DNA of 40,586 bases from Anaerolineaceae bacterium UBA6133 (GTDB taxonomy: Bacteria > Chloroflexota > Anaerolineae > Anaerolineales > Anaerolineaceae). The position numbers were made by a program, and so were the translations under genes. The notes under the pieces are model-generated. The model ran no database searches, was not told where the DNA came from, and saw nothing but the letters and a program-made list of their open reading frames with translations. This document shows positions 10,001-17,373 of the stretch, one piece after another. How positions within the stretch are numbered: position 1 is the stretch's first letter; every line of letters starts with the position of its first letter. The stretch lies in NCBI GenBank assembly GCA_002435825.1, contig DIVL01000021.1, forward strand, positions 1-40,586. The letters run 5' to 3'.

Positions 10001-12280
10001 TTCGCGTACCTTGCCTTTGTTTTGGGATCGGCAGGAATCGCGGTAAGCCGTAGCTTGCTATTGGCGGTAGTTGGATTGATCGCGCTGGCAGGCTTGGTAA
10101 CAGGCTGGCTTACTAGGCATGCCCTGATCAAGGACCTTAAGCGCATCTGGAGGCAATTGGTGGTGGAAGAAGTCGTCACGATCGTGATGTTTGCTTTCTT
10201 CCTGCTGATCCGCTGGCTGAACCCCGACCTGTGGCATCCCTGGCGCGGTGGGGAAAAACCGATGGATTTCTCCTACCTGAACGCGGTTATCAAAAGCACG
10301 GTATTTCCAGCGTATGACCCATGGTATGCCGGTGGGTACATTAATTACTACTATTACGGGCAGGTCGTGATCGGCTTGCCGATGAAACTGCTGGGCGTCA
10401 TACCCGCAACCGCCTACAACATCCTGCTGGCGCTGTGGTACGGGATGCTTTCCGTTGGTGTTTTCAGCCTGGCATGGAACATTACCAAAGCAATTTTCGG
10501 CAGGGATTCCACAGAAGGAAGAGCGAAGGTCTTTGACCTTGCCTTCTGGGCGGGGTTAACGGCGATGCTGGTGGTCGGTTTTCTCGGCAATCTGGGTGAG
10601 GTGAAGCTCTTCTCAGACGCGATCAGCGCGCTCGGATCAGGAGGTCAGGCGATTGCTGATGGAAGCTTTGTGCAGCGCGTGCAGTGGCTGCTGGGAGGGA
10701 TCGGAAAGCTCTTCAATGGAGGGATTCTGCCAATCAGCGCAGGGAGTTGGTATTGGAACCCGAGCAGGACCATTCCGGGAGAAGCCATCACGGAATTCCC
10801 ATTCTTCACCTTCCTTTACGGTGACTTCCACGCGCATCTGATCGCGATGCCGGTTGTGGTAGCGGCAATGGGATGGGGACTTTCGGTGCTGATGAGCAGG
10901 GGTCAGTGGCACGAAAAACTAAAGAGAAATGTGACTGGCGCGATCCTGGGCTTTTTGCTGGGCGGGTTAATAATTGGAGCTCTGAAACCCATCAACACCT
11001 GGGATTTCTACACTTTTATGATCTTGAATTTTGTTATTCTGGCTTACGTGGGTTGGCGGTACGTACCAGCTTTGCGAAACCGCTGGTTATCGCCAAAATT
11101 GACCAAGGTGCTTCAAATCGGGCTGAGCGTTGTGGTGCTCTATTTCATCGCCAGTCTGCTTTATCAGCCCTTTAACCGGTTTTTTTATCCGGGTTATGGG
11201 CAAGTGGGCATTTGGGATGGAGACCGGACGCCGCTGGTATCTTACTTCACCCACTGGGGACTGCTCCTGTACCTGATCATTTTCTGGTTTGGCTGGGAGA
11301 GTTACCAGTGGATGGCAGCAACCAGAGTTTCTAGTTTGAAACGTTGGCAGGGAGCGAAAAGCTGGATCATAGCCGGGTTGTTGATGGTTGGAGTGATCCT
11401 GGTTGGCTTACTCCTGATGAAGGTGCAGATTGCCATTGTTGCCCTGCCCTTGTGCTTATGGGCATTGGCACTTCTACTCGCACCGGGTCAGCCCGACGGC
11501 AAGAAACTGCTCTTCTTCATGACAGGGACGGGATTATTGCTGACGATCGTGGTGGAACTGGTGCACCTGGTGGGGGATATCGGCAGGATGAACGTGGTCT
11601 TCAAGCTATACCTGCAAGCCTGGATGCTGCTGGCGCTGGTGGCGGGCATCGGGCTGGCAATCACGTGGCGGGATCAGAGCCAATGGCGCGGAAAACATCA
11701 AGTTTTGTTCCAGGTACCCCTCATCCTGCTTCTGACCAGCGCATTGATGTTCCCAATTTTTGCCACACGCGACAAAGTGACTGACCGCATGAGTCCGGAA
11801 GCACCTCATACGTTGGATGGTATGAAATACATGGAAACATCCCACTACCAGGTAAACGGCGTGGATATGGACCTTGGGCAGGATTACTGCGCAATCCAGT
11901 GGATGCAAGATCATGTTGAGGGCTCGCCAGTGATCCTGGAAGCACAAGCCTACGAGTATTACTGGGGTAACCGCTTCACCATCTACACCGGTCTTCCGGG
12001 CGTGGTCGGCTGGAACTACCATCAGCGCCAACAACGCGCGTTAACCGGCTCGGATAAAGTCCAGGCGCGTGTGGACGAGGTGAACACATTTTTCATGAGT
12101 TTGGATGAAGATTTCGTCACGAGTTATCTTGAGAAGTACCGGGTTGAATACATTGTCGTTGGTCAGCAGGAAAGTGCTTTTTACCCGCAGGAGGCTTTGA
12201 TGAAGTTCCCTGCGTATAATGGAGTCCTGTGGGACGAAGTGTATCGTGAGGGTAATACCGTGATTTACCGGGTCAGGTGA
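7019..12280 (+). CDS. Giant membrane protein: GT39-type glycosyltransferase fused to DUF2298 (Chlor_Arch_YYY)
   Basis: The 1753-residue protein has three parts. Residues about 1-450 form a GT39-like membrane domain with the acidic loop motif HPDERY (H50-P51-D52-E53), the YGTLP motif near 92-96 and D170 in HFMTVDSF. Residues about 455-940 are a large, mostly hydrophilic, probably external region that I cannot assign. Residues about 945-1753 form a DUF2298 domain, with the tyrosine run NYYYYG at 1109-1114, then EFPFFTFLYGDFHAH, NTWDF, RMNVVFKLYLQAW and a soluble tail ending VEYIVVG. The predicted role is sugar transfer from a polyprenyl carrier at the outer face of the membrane. DUF2298 itself has no established function. 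The gene ends 2 nt before the ATG of its DUF2298 paralogue. Confidence 0.85.
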   Translation: MNVETKQKVQETNKIDWKSILVVVCLVTILLAGWAFRSMNNNWDESRHLHPDERYLSMVINAIEPVWTAREYFDTASSPLNPGNKDFGFFVYGTLPVFMVRYAGEWTGQVGYDLNTLLGRSMSAVMDTITILLTFFIAKKLFNRRVGLLAAALYAFAVLPIQLAHFMTVDSFTNTFAMLTVLTAVIILKRPPLVVAEDTGKAKRIWYAIWPYLAFGTALGLATASKINAISLALLLPLVEGVRYFRLAEEDREKTFLPMIGKMVLAGVMSFVVFRICQPYAFDGPGFFNFSINQNWWLSMRSLQAQSTGEVDFPPALQWARRPLWFSFKNLLLWGVGLPFGMAAIASATAMGLNVVRKKNWDNLPLLLWTLIYAAWQGLAWVKSMRYLMPIYPLLAIIAAWGFWQLISASRDFCWKKLKISSKSLRVIGVLSAVVVLAGTLTYAYAFSRIYTRPVTRIAASEWIYENIDGPVNLTVQTDDGVFMQQGQYRNQVTLLPGQSYLSAIVADRDGTIESVTFPEVQDLMLSIDPIMYTLDIREPIEGNSILPAVLTSQPAGGNQLSSLDFYFEQGVRLEKGKTYILVLGYSTENSQPYLGGVPVITYARENGTLNKQYLPRISQQVTLGNPFNIRILVTKPGVVSQVVIPQLVDASQNPGAKTLRLTLSSMGEDPQQTVSAEISGTFLDMGYGLGSEVVFDLPQKLILSRMQEVELTLEMVTGSGQIAVNTIGVVHETAWDDGLPLMMNGYIPYDTNLGIFRGDLNLDMYAQDDQAKRDRFFQMLSQGEYIFMSSNRQWGTIPRVPERYPLSTAYYRALVGCPEEMDSVTCYNLAEPGRYEGQLGFELAETFTSYPSLGEWEFNDQFAEEAFSVYDHPKVMIFRKTDDFDPEKLAAFLDGVDLSQVIYLTPRQASQYKSGKPTLMLSEQDLQIQQENGTWSEIFDRNGLLNRYPALAVLAFYGFSLLLGLLVFPLLRLALPGLKDKGYGFSKIIGFLLFAYLAFVLGSAGIAVSRSLLLAVVGLIALAGLVTGWLTRHALIKDLKRIWRQLVVEEVVTIVMFAFFLLIRWLNPDLWHPWRGGEKPMDFSYLNAVIKSTVFPAYDPWYAGGYINYYYYGQVVIGLPMKLLGVIPATAYNILLALWYGMLSVGVFSLAWNITKAIFGRDSTEGRAKVFDLAFWAGLTAMLVVGFLGNLGEVKLFSDAISALGSGGQAIADGSFVQRVQWLLGGIGKLFNGGILPISAGSWYWNPSRTIPGEAITEFPFFTFLYGDFHAHLIAMPVVVAAMGWGLSVLMSRGQWHEKLKRNVTGAILGFLLGGLIIGALKPINTWDFYTFMILNFVILAYVGWRYVPALRNRWLSPKLTKVLQIGLSVVVLYFIASLLYQPFNRFFYPGYGQVGIWDGDRTPLVSYFTHWGLLLYLIIFWFGWESYQWMAATRVSSLKRWQGAKSWIIAGLLMVGVILVGLLLMKVQIAIVALPLCLWALALLLAPGQPDGKKLLFFMTGTGLLLTIVVELVHLVGDIGRMNVVFKLYLQAWMLLALVAGIGLAITWRDQSQWRGKHQVLFQVPLILLLTSALMFPIFATRDKVTDRMSPEAPHTLDGMKYMETSHYQVNGVDMDLGQDYCAIQWMQDHVEGSPVILEAQAYEYYWGNRFTIYTGLPGVVGWNYHQRQQRALTGSDKVQARVDEVNTFFMSLDEDFVTSYLEKYRVEYIVVGQQESAFYPQEALMKFPAYNGVLWDEVYREGNTVIYRVR

Positions 12281-12282
12281 GC

Positions 12283-14934
12283 ATGATCGGAGTTCTAAGC
12301 TGGTACGCGTTCAGTCTGGTGTTGGCGGTTGTCAACCTTCCACTGGCGTATGCGGCAATGAAAAAATTGCCTTCGAGGGGCGTCTTTTTGCTGCGACCGC
12401 TTGGACTGCTGCTGTGGGGGACTATTTTCTGGTGGTTAACCTCCATCCAATTGCTGCGAAATGACCTGGCTTCGCAGGTGACCGCGCTGATGATCCTGGT
12501 GGGGATAAACCTGGTGGTGTTGTCGAAAATTGACCGGGAAAGTTTTTTTGGTAGGATCAAGGAAAGTAAAAAGCTGCTCATTCGAGCTGAACTCATCTTT
12601 TTGGCAGCTTTTGTTCTGATGGCGGTTGTCAGGGCTGCCAACCCTGAAATCATCCATACGGAAAAATTCATGGAGATGGCGTTCATCAACGCCATCCTGA
12701 AGTCACCGGGAATGCCGCCGATGGATCCCTGGTTGTCCGGCTACAGCATCTCCTATTACTACTTTGGTTATCTCTTGTCAGCAATGCTGATCCGGGTCAC
12801 GGGCGTCAGTTCGTCGGTAGGGTACAACCTGGTGGCAGCGTTTTGGTTTGGCATGACTGCCGTAGGGGCATATGGAATCCTGTGGGACCTGCTGGGGTTG
12901 CGTCAGCAAGGGGTAAAGTCCAAACCGGCTTCAGGCTTCCTGAGAAAACATAAGGCGGTGCTGGCTTTACTGGCACCTTTGATGATCCTGGTGATGGGCA
13001 ATTGGTTCAGCGGTGTGGATATGCTGCATGCCAGGGGCGTGCTGCCGGAAAACGCCTGGGAGCAGCTGGACATCCCTGAGCTGACCCGTGAACCCAACGC
13101 GATGACGATCAAACCGCAGCGTGGGGGATGGTCGTGGTGGCAGGCGAGCCGGGTGGTGCAAGATCGCACCCTCGACGGAAGACCGGTGGAAGTGATTGAT
13201 GAGTTCCCGGCTTTTACGTATCTGTTGGCGGATATCCACCCGCACATGCTTTCGATGCCGTTGGTGCTGCTGGCGATCGCCCAAGCGCTAAACGCCTTTA
13301 TCGGAGGCTGGGAAGGTTCTGTCCGATTAGGGAAGATCGTCATCCCTGCTTCGGGGCTGACCATCGCGCTTGGCGTATTCACTCTGGGTGGAATTGCGTT
13401 TATGAATACCTGGGATTTCCCATTCTATTTGCTCTTGATGGGAGCGGCATTTGTGCTTTACCGGGGGCGAACTGCCGGCTGGTCGGTGAAACGATTTTGG
13501 GAATTGGTTGGCTTCGGCTTGGTTGGGGGCGTATTGAGCGTGGTGGCTTACCTGCCTTTCTACCTAAGTTTTTCCTCCCAGGCTGGCGGCGTTATCCCAA
13601 GCCTGGCGTTCTTCACCAAGGGGAAATACTTCTGGATCATGTTCGGACCCTTGCTGCTGCCGATATTTGGTTTTTTGCTCAGCAAAGTCAAGCGAATTTC
13701 TCGGCTTTCCTGGCTGAACGGGCTGTGGGTCACGGTATCGGTGCTGCTCGTGCTCTTCATCTTTGGTTGGGTGTTAGGATTTGCCGGGACTAAGATCGAG
13801 ATGACAAAAGGCTTGCTGCTGGGGCTGCATGGCGCAAGTTCGGCGGGTGAATTATTGAGGGACAGCCTGCTTTACCGCCTGAAAGCACCAGGAACCTGGA
13901 TTACGCTTTTCCTGTTGATTTGGGTGGGAGTCAGCTTACTCTTCGAGAAGGTCCGTTCTTCTAAAATCGAAAACGCGGATGTAGAAGGGGAAGCATCCGA
14001 GCAAGCGACACCTGCAAGGCCGATGGTGTTCGTGCTGCTGATGGTGCTGCTGGGCGCGGTTTTGACCCTGGTGCCGGAGTTCATCTACCTGCGCGACCAG
14101 TTCGGCTGGCGGATGAACACCATCTTCAAGTTTTACTTCCAGGCCTGGATATTGTGGTCGTTGGCTGGATCTTACGGATTGGTGATGCTCTTTGAACCAA
14201 AAACAGAGGGCAAGACCCAAGATCGCTGGTGGCTTTTGGCCTTGATTTCGGCGAGCCTGATGGCTGGGACGATCGTCCTGAGTGAACTGGGCGCTCGAAA
14301 ACTGGGTAAATACGGCAGTTCCCCCCTGGACTATCTGATGCTGCTGCCAGTTTTAATCGCGTTTGCGTGGTTGATCACGAAAGCCTGGCAAAAGGACTGG
14401 AAAAAAGTGATGGGGGTGGTTGCAGTCTTAGGAGTGCTGGTGGGGATGGCTTTTCCGCTGATCGAGGGCTGGAACAAAACCAATGGATTCAATCCAGCGA
14501 GAGGTTTCTCTTTGGACGGCAAGCGCGATTTCACCCTGAGTGCGGCGGATGAAATGAAAGCCGCAGAGTGGCTGGCGGAAGCGCCAACAGGGGTCATGAC
14601 CGAAGCGATATCCGACACGGGGGGCAGCTATACAACCTACAACAGCATCTCAACTTTCTCCGGGATGCCGACTGTGTTGGGCTGGGTGGGGCATGAAGCC
14701 CAATGGCGGGGTGGATACGAAGAGATTGCCACCCGGCAGGCAGATATGCGCGAGCTCTACAGCACCAGCAAGTGGGAACGGGCGCAGGCTATCATCGACA
14801 TGTATAATATCCGCTACATCGTGGTTGGAAACACCGAACGAAGTACTTACCAGGTGGACCAGGGCAAGTTCGATGAGCACCTGGTGAAGGTGTTTGAGAG
14901 CCAGACGGTAGTTATCTACGAGGTTATGCCTTAA
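12283..14934 (+). CDS. DUF2298 (Chlor_Arch_YYY) polytopic membrane protein
   Basis: The 883-residue protein is a stand-alone relative of the C-terminal half of the preceding gene. The two share, in the same order, SYYYFG (157-162; tyrosines 158-160), DEFPAFTYLLADIHPH, NTWDF, RMNTIFKFYFQAW, an LGW..H..QWR region and a final YIVVGNTE. They look like a tandem duplication in which one copy became fused to a glycosyltransferase. The conserved Asp/His/Asn/Trp positions in predicted external loops suggest an enzyme, perhaps of the GT-C type, but that is inference. I chose the ATG at 12283, behind AGGTGA at 12275-12280; a GTG at 12277 is also in frame. Confidence 0.85.
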   Translation: MIGVLSWYAFSLVLAVVNLPLAYAAMKKLPSRGVFLLRPLGLLLWGTIFWWLTSIQLLRNDLASQVTALMILVGINLVVLSKIDRESFFGRIKESKKLLIRAELIFLAAFVLMAVVRAANPEIIHTEKFMEMAFINAILKSPGMPPMDPWLSGYSISYYYFGYLLSAMLIRVTGVSSSVGYNLVAAFWFGMTAVGAYGILWDLLGLRQQGVKSKPASGFLRKHKAVLALLAPLMILVMGNWFSGVDMLHARGVLPENAWEQLDIPELTREPNAMTIKPQRGGWSWWQASRVVQDRTLDGRPVEVIDEFPAFTYLLADIHPHMLSMPLVLLAIAQALNAFIGGWEGSVRLGKIVIPASGLTIALGVFTLGGIAFMNTWDFPFYLLLMGAAFVLYRGRTAGWSVKRFWELVGFGLVGGVLSVVAYLPFYLSFSSQAGGVIPSLAFFTKGKYFWIMFGPLLLPIFGFLLSKVKRISRLSWLNGLWVTVSVLLVLFIFGWVLGFAGTKIEMTKGLLLGLHGASSAGELLRDSLLYRLKAPGTWITLFLLIWVGVSLLFEKVRSSKIENADVEGEASEQATPARPMVFVLLMVLLGAVLTLVPEFIYLRDQFGWRMNTIFKFYFQAWILWSLAGSYGLVMLFEPKTEGKTQDRWWLLALISASLMAGTIVLSELGARKLGKYGSSPLDYLMLLPVLIAFAWLITKAWQKDWKKVMGVVAVLGVLVGMAFPLIEGWNKTNGFNPARGFSLDGKRDFTLSAADEMKAAEWLAEAPTGVMTEAISDTGGSYTTYNSISTFSGMPTVLGWVGHEAQWRGGYEEIATRQADMRELYSTSKWERAQAIIDMYNIRYIVVGNTERSTYQVDQGKFDEHLVKVFESQTVVIYEVMP

Positions 14935-14935
14935 C

Positions 14936-16627
14936 ATGCAGACGGAAGTAAAAAAACAAATTAACGAAGATAAACATTCCCTCTTTACCTGGTTCCTGCT
15001 GGCTTTCCTGGTTGGATTAGGGCTGAGGCTATGGGGCTTGGGTGAGATGCGTTTTACTCTGGCGGAAGCGCAAATCGCCCAGGGCGCCTGGCAGATGGCA
15101 TTGGGGGATGCGTCTGGATTGTCCGGCAACATGAGCTACGCGGGTTTGAGCGCGATTCTGTTCTTTCTCTATGAACCCAGCTTCTTTTTTGCCAGGCTGA
15201 TGCCAGTGCTGCTGGGCAGCTCATTGATCCTCATCCCCTGGTTTTGGCGGGATGTGCTTGGGGACAAAGTCGCGCTCGTGCTGGCGGTTGGGCTGGCAAT
15301 TGACCCGATCTTGTTGAGTTTTTCACGCCAGATCGTGACGCCAATTTTTGTTTTGGCTGGTTTGGCATGGTCTTTTACAGCCCTGAAAAACAAGCGGCCA
15401 GTGCTGGCGGGCAGTCTGCTCGCGCTCGCATTTTTAGGCGGTTACAGCTTCTGGGTGCTTACTTTGGTTGGAGTGGCAATCTTTCTGGTCTGGAGAAAAG
15501 GCGCGAATATTGCATTTATTGATGACTCATACAAGGCAAAATCCTTCTTACTGCCGCTTTTGACGAGCATTATCGTCAGCCTGGTGCTGATCAGCAGCGC
15601 TTTTCTGCTAAGCACAGAGGGGCTGGGGGGAATTGGGGCTGGACTGGTGGAACTCCTTCAACTTTTTGGTAAACCTTACGAATTACGAGTCTATCAGCCA
15701 ATAATTGTGGCTATTGCGTATAGTTTATTGCCACTGTTCTTCGTGGTTTGGGCATTGGTGGAAGATTCACGCAATCATCAACCCCTGAAGAACCTGCCAT
15801 TCTTAATTGGCTGGGGTTTGAGCGTATTGCTGAGCCTGTTGCTGGGCAGGCAGGATTTGGGGATACTTGCTTTTGCCGCAGTGTTCGCGTGGTTGGGAGC
15901 TGCAGAGAGTATCGCTCGAATTATTGAACAAGCATCCGAACATCGGGAAATTGTGCTCGGGGTTACCGCGTTCCAGATCGTGATTTTGGTTTACATCATG
16001 ATGGTCAGCAGGCGATTAACCAGCACAGCGCTGAATCCCCAGGATTTTCGGGTTGCACTTTTCGCCATATTGGCTGGAGTGTTGCTGCTGGTGATATCCA
16101 CCATTCTGGTGGGGATGGGATGGTCGCGCCGGGTCAGCGGGAAAGCACTAAAGCACAGCCTGCTGATCGTGCTGCTGGTGATGACCGTTGGGGTCAGCCT
16201 GCGATCTGTCAGATCACAACAAGAGTCAATGACCTTGAGCTTACTGGCAGGTCCGATCGTGCTGCCAAATAATGATGTCGAGGCTGTTTTGGATGAGATC
16301 GATCGAAACGGTCGGGCGGATAAGACTGAGATCACCTACGACCTTGGCAACCTGGAGCAGCAACTCGCCTGGTTTTTCAGGGAGCAGGTTGACTGGAAAA
16401 GCGCGCAAAATGTCCTTCAGGCAGATCTGATGCTCTCTAAGAGTGAAACCGATTTTTCTGCCGCGGATGCGTATCGCGGGAGAAATGTGGTGCTTTATCG
16501 ACAGATCGACCAACAAGTGGTAAAACCAGGTGATTTCCTGAAGACGCTGCTTGGAGAGCCTTTACCCTTCGCTTCACAGAAAGGCGTCCTTTGGGTGCGA
16601 TTAAATTTTTTTACAGGAGCAAATTGA
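14936..16627 (+). CDS. GT39-like polytopic membrane protein with LAEA in place of the DEA motif
   Basis: The 563-residue protein has a short cytoplasmic N-terminus and about ten hydrophobic segments. Its final 130 or so residues are a hydrophilic domain that is probably external. The start resembles PMT/ArnT-like transferases: GLGEMRFTLAEAQ at 35-46, where relatives usually read L-D-E-A. Here the Asp position is A43, followed by E44. The protein may thus be inactive as a transferase or may act as a partner of the others. It begins one base after the DUF2298 stop and ends 2 nt before the cmk ATG, so it is firmly inside the operon. Confidence is high that it is a real gene, moderate for the family. 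Confidence 0.7.
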   Translation: MQTEVKKQINEDKHSLFTWFLLAFLVGLGLRLWGLGEMRFTLAEAQIAQGAWQMALGDASGLSGNMSYAGLSAILFFLYEPSFFFARLMPVLLGSSLILIPWFWRDVLGDKVALVLAVGLAIDPILLSFSRQIVTPIFVLAGLAWSFTALKNKRPVLAGSLLALAFLGGYSFWVLTLVGVAIFLVWRKGANIAFIDDSYKAKSFLLPLLTSIIVSLVLISSAFLLSTEGLGGIGAGLVELLQLFGKPYELRVYQPIIVAIAYSLLPLFFVVWALVEDSRNHQPLKNLPFLIGWGLSVLLSLLLGRQDLGILAFAAVFAWLGAAESIARIIEQASEHREIVLGVTAFQIVILVYIMMVSRRLTSTALNPQDFRVALFAILAGVLLLVISTILVGMGWSRRVSGKALKHSLLIVLLVMTVGVSLRSVRSQQESMTLSLLAGPIVLPNNDVEAVLDEIDRNGRADKTEITYDLGNLEQQLAWFFREQVDWKSAQNVLQADLMLSKSETDFSAADAYRGRNVVLYRQIDQQVVKPGDFLKTLLGEPLPFASQKGVLWVRLNFFTGAN

Positions 16628-16629
16628 CG

Positions 16630-17331
16630 ATGTGCCAGCAAAAACTACAAAAACTGCCCAAAAACATTGCGATTGATGGACCAGCCGCATCAGGGAAAAC
16701 TACCATCGGAACCATAGTGGCGAATAAGATCGGATACATGTGCCTCGATACGGGCATCATGTATCGAGCAGTGGCGTTCCAGGCTTTGAAGGAAGGCATT
16801 AAAATTGCTGATGAGGCGGCGGTGACAAGTTTGGCAGAACGGATTGAACTCGACATCCTGCACGCGAGCAGCGAGGATGGGCAGCAATTTGACGTGATGA
16901 TCAACGGGGAAGACCACACCTGGGACATCCGCTCAGCAGCTGTGAACGCGGTTGTCTCGGAGGTGTCGGCTTACCCGGGTGTGCGCAGGGCAATGACGCT
17001 CCAGCAGCGAAGAATCGCTGAAAAGGGCAAAGTCGTGATGATCGGGCGGGATATCGGCACGGTGGTGCTGCCGGATGCTGATCTGAAGATCTACCTGGAC
17101 GCCTCGGTCGAAGTTCGGGCTCAGCGCCGCTATGTTGAAGATCTCAGCCACGGCAAAGACGCCTGCCTGGAGGATGTGGTTGAATCCCTACGCCACCGGG
17201 ACGAAATCGACTCAGGCCGGGCGGTAGCTCCATTGAAGGCAGGTGAAGACGCTGTCATTATCGATTCGGACCAGATGACGGTGTATGAAGTTGTTGAAGT
17301 TGTGATGGGGCTCCTCGAAAAACAGCAGTAG
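16630..17331 (+). CDS. cmk: Cytidylate kinase
   Basis: The enzyme phosphorylates CMP and dCMP with ATP in the cytoplasm (pyrimidine nucleotide supply). The 233-residue protein has the P-loop GPAASGKT at 17-24. It also has the family signature LDTGIMYRAVAF for substrate binding, GRDIGTVVLPDADLKIYLDA in the core, and the C-terminal RDEIDSGR region of bacterial CMP kinases. I used the ATG at 16630, with AGGAG at 16615-16619. The frame stays open upstream to 16591, and a TTG at 16624 is an alternative start with tighter spacing. It is the last gene of the envelope operon. Its link to that operon is positional, since CMP turnover could serve CMP- or CDP-linked precursors. Confidence 0.95.
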   Translation: MCQQKLQKLPKNIAIDGPAASGKTTIGTIVANKIGYMCLDTGIMYRAVAFQALKEGIKIADEAAVTSLAERIELDILHASSEDGQQFDVMINGEDHTWDIRSAAVNAVVSEVSAYPGVRRAMTLQQRRIAEKGKVVMIGRDIGTVVLPDADLKIYLDASVEVRAQRRYVEDLSHGKDACLEDVVESLRHRDEIDSGRAVAPLKAGEDAVIIDSDQMTVYEVVEVVMGLLEKQQ

Positions 17332-17355
17332 TTTGTCGTTTCGGTGTTGCAGGCA

Positions 17356-17364
17356 TGCTATAAT
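17356..17364 (+). promoter_or_regulatory. Extended -10 promoter of the histidine kinase gene
   Basis: TGC-TATAAT is an extended -10 element. It ends 9 nt before the chosen ATG at 17374, so any leader would be only a few bases long and without a ribosome site. Confidence 0.55.
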
Positions 17365-17373
17365 TTATCTGAC

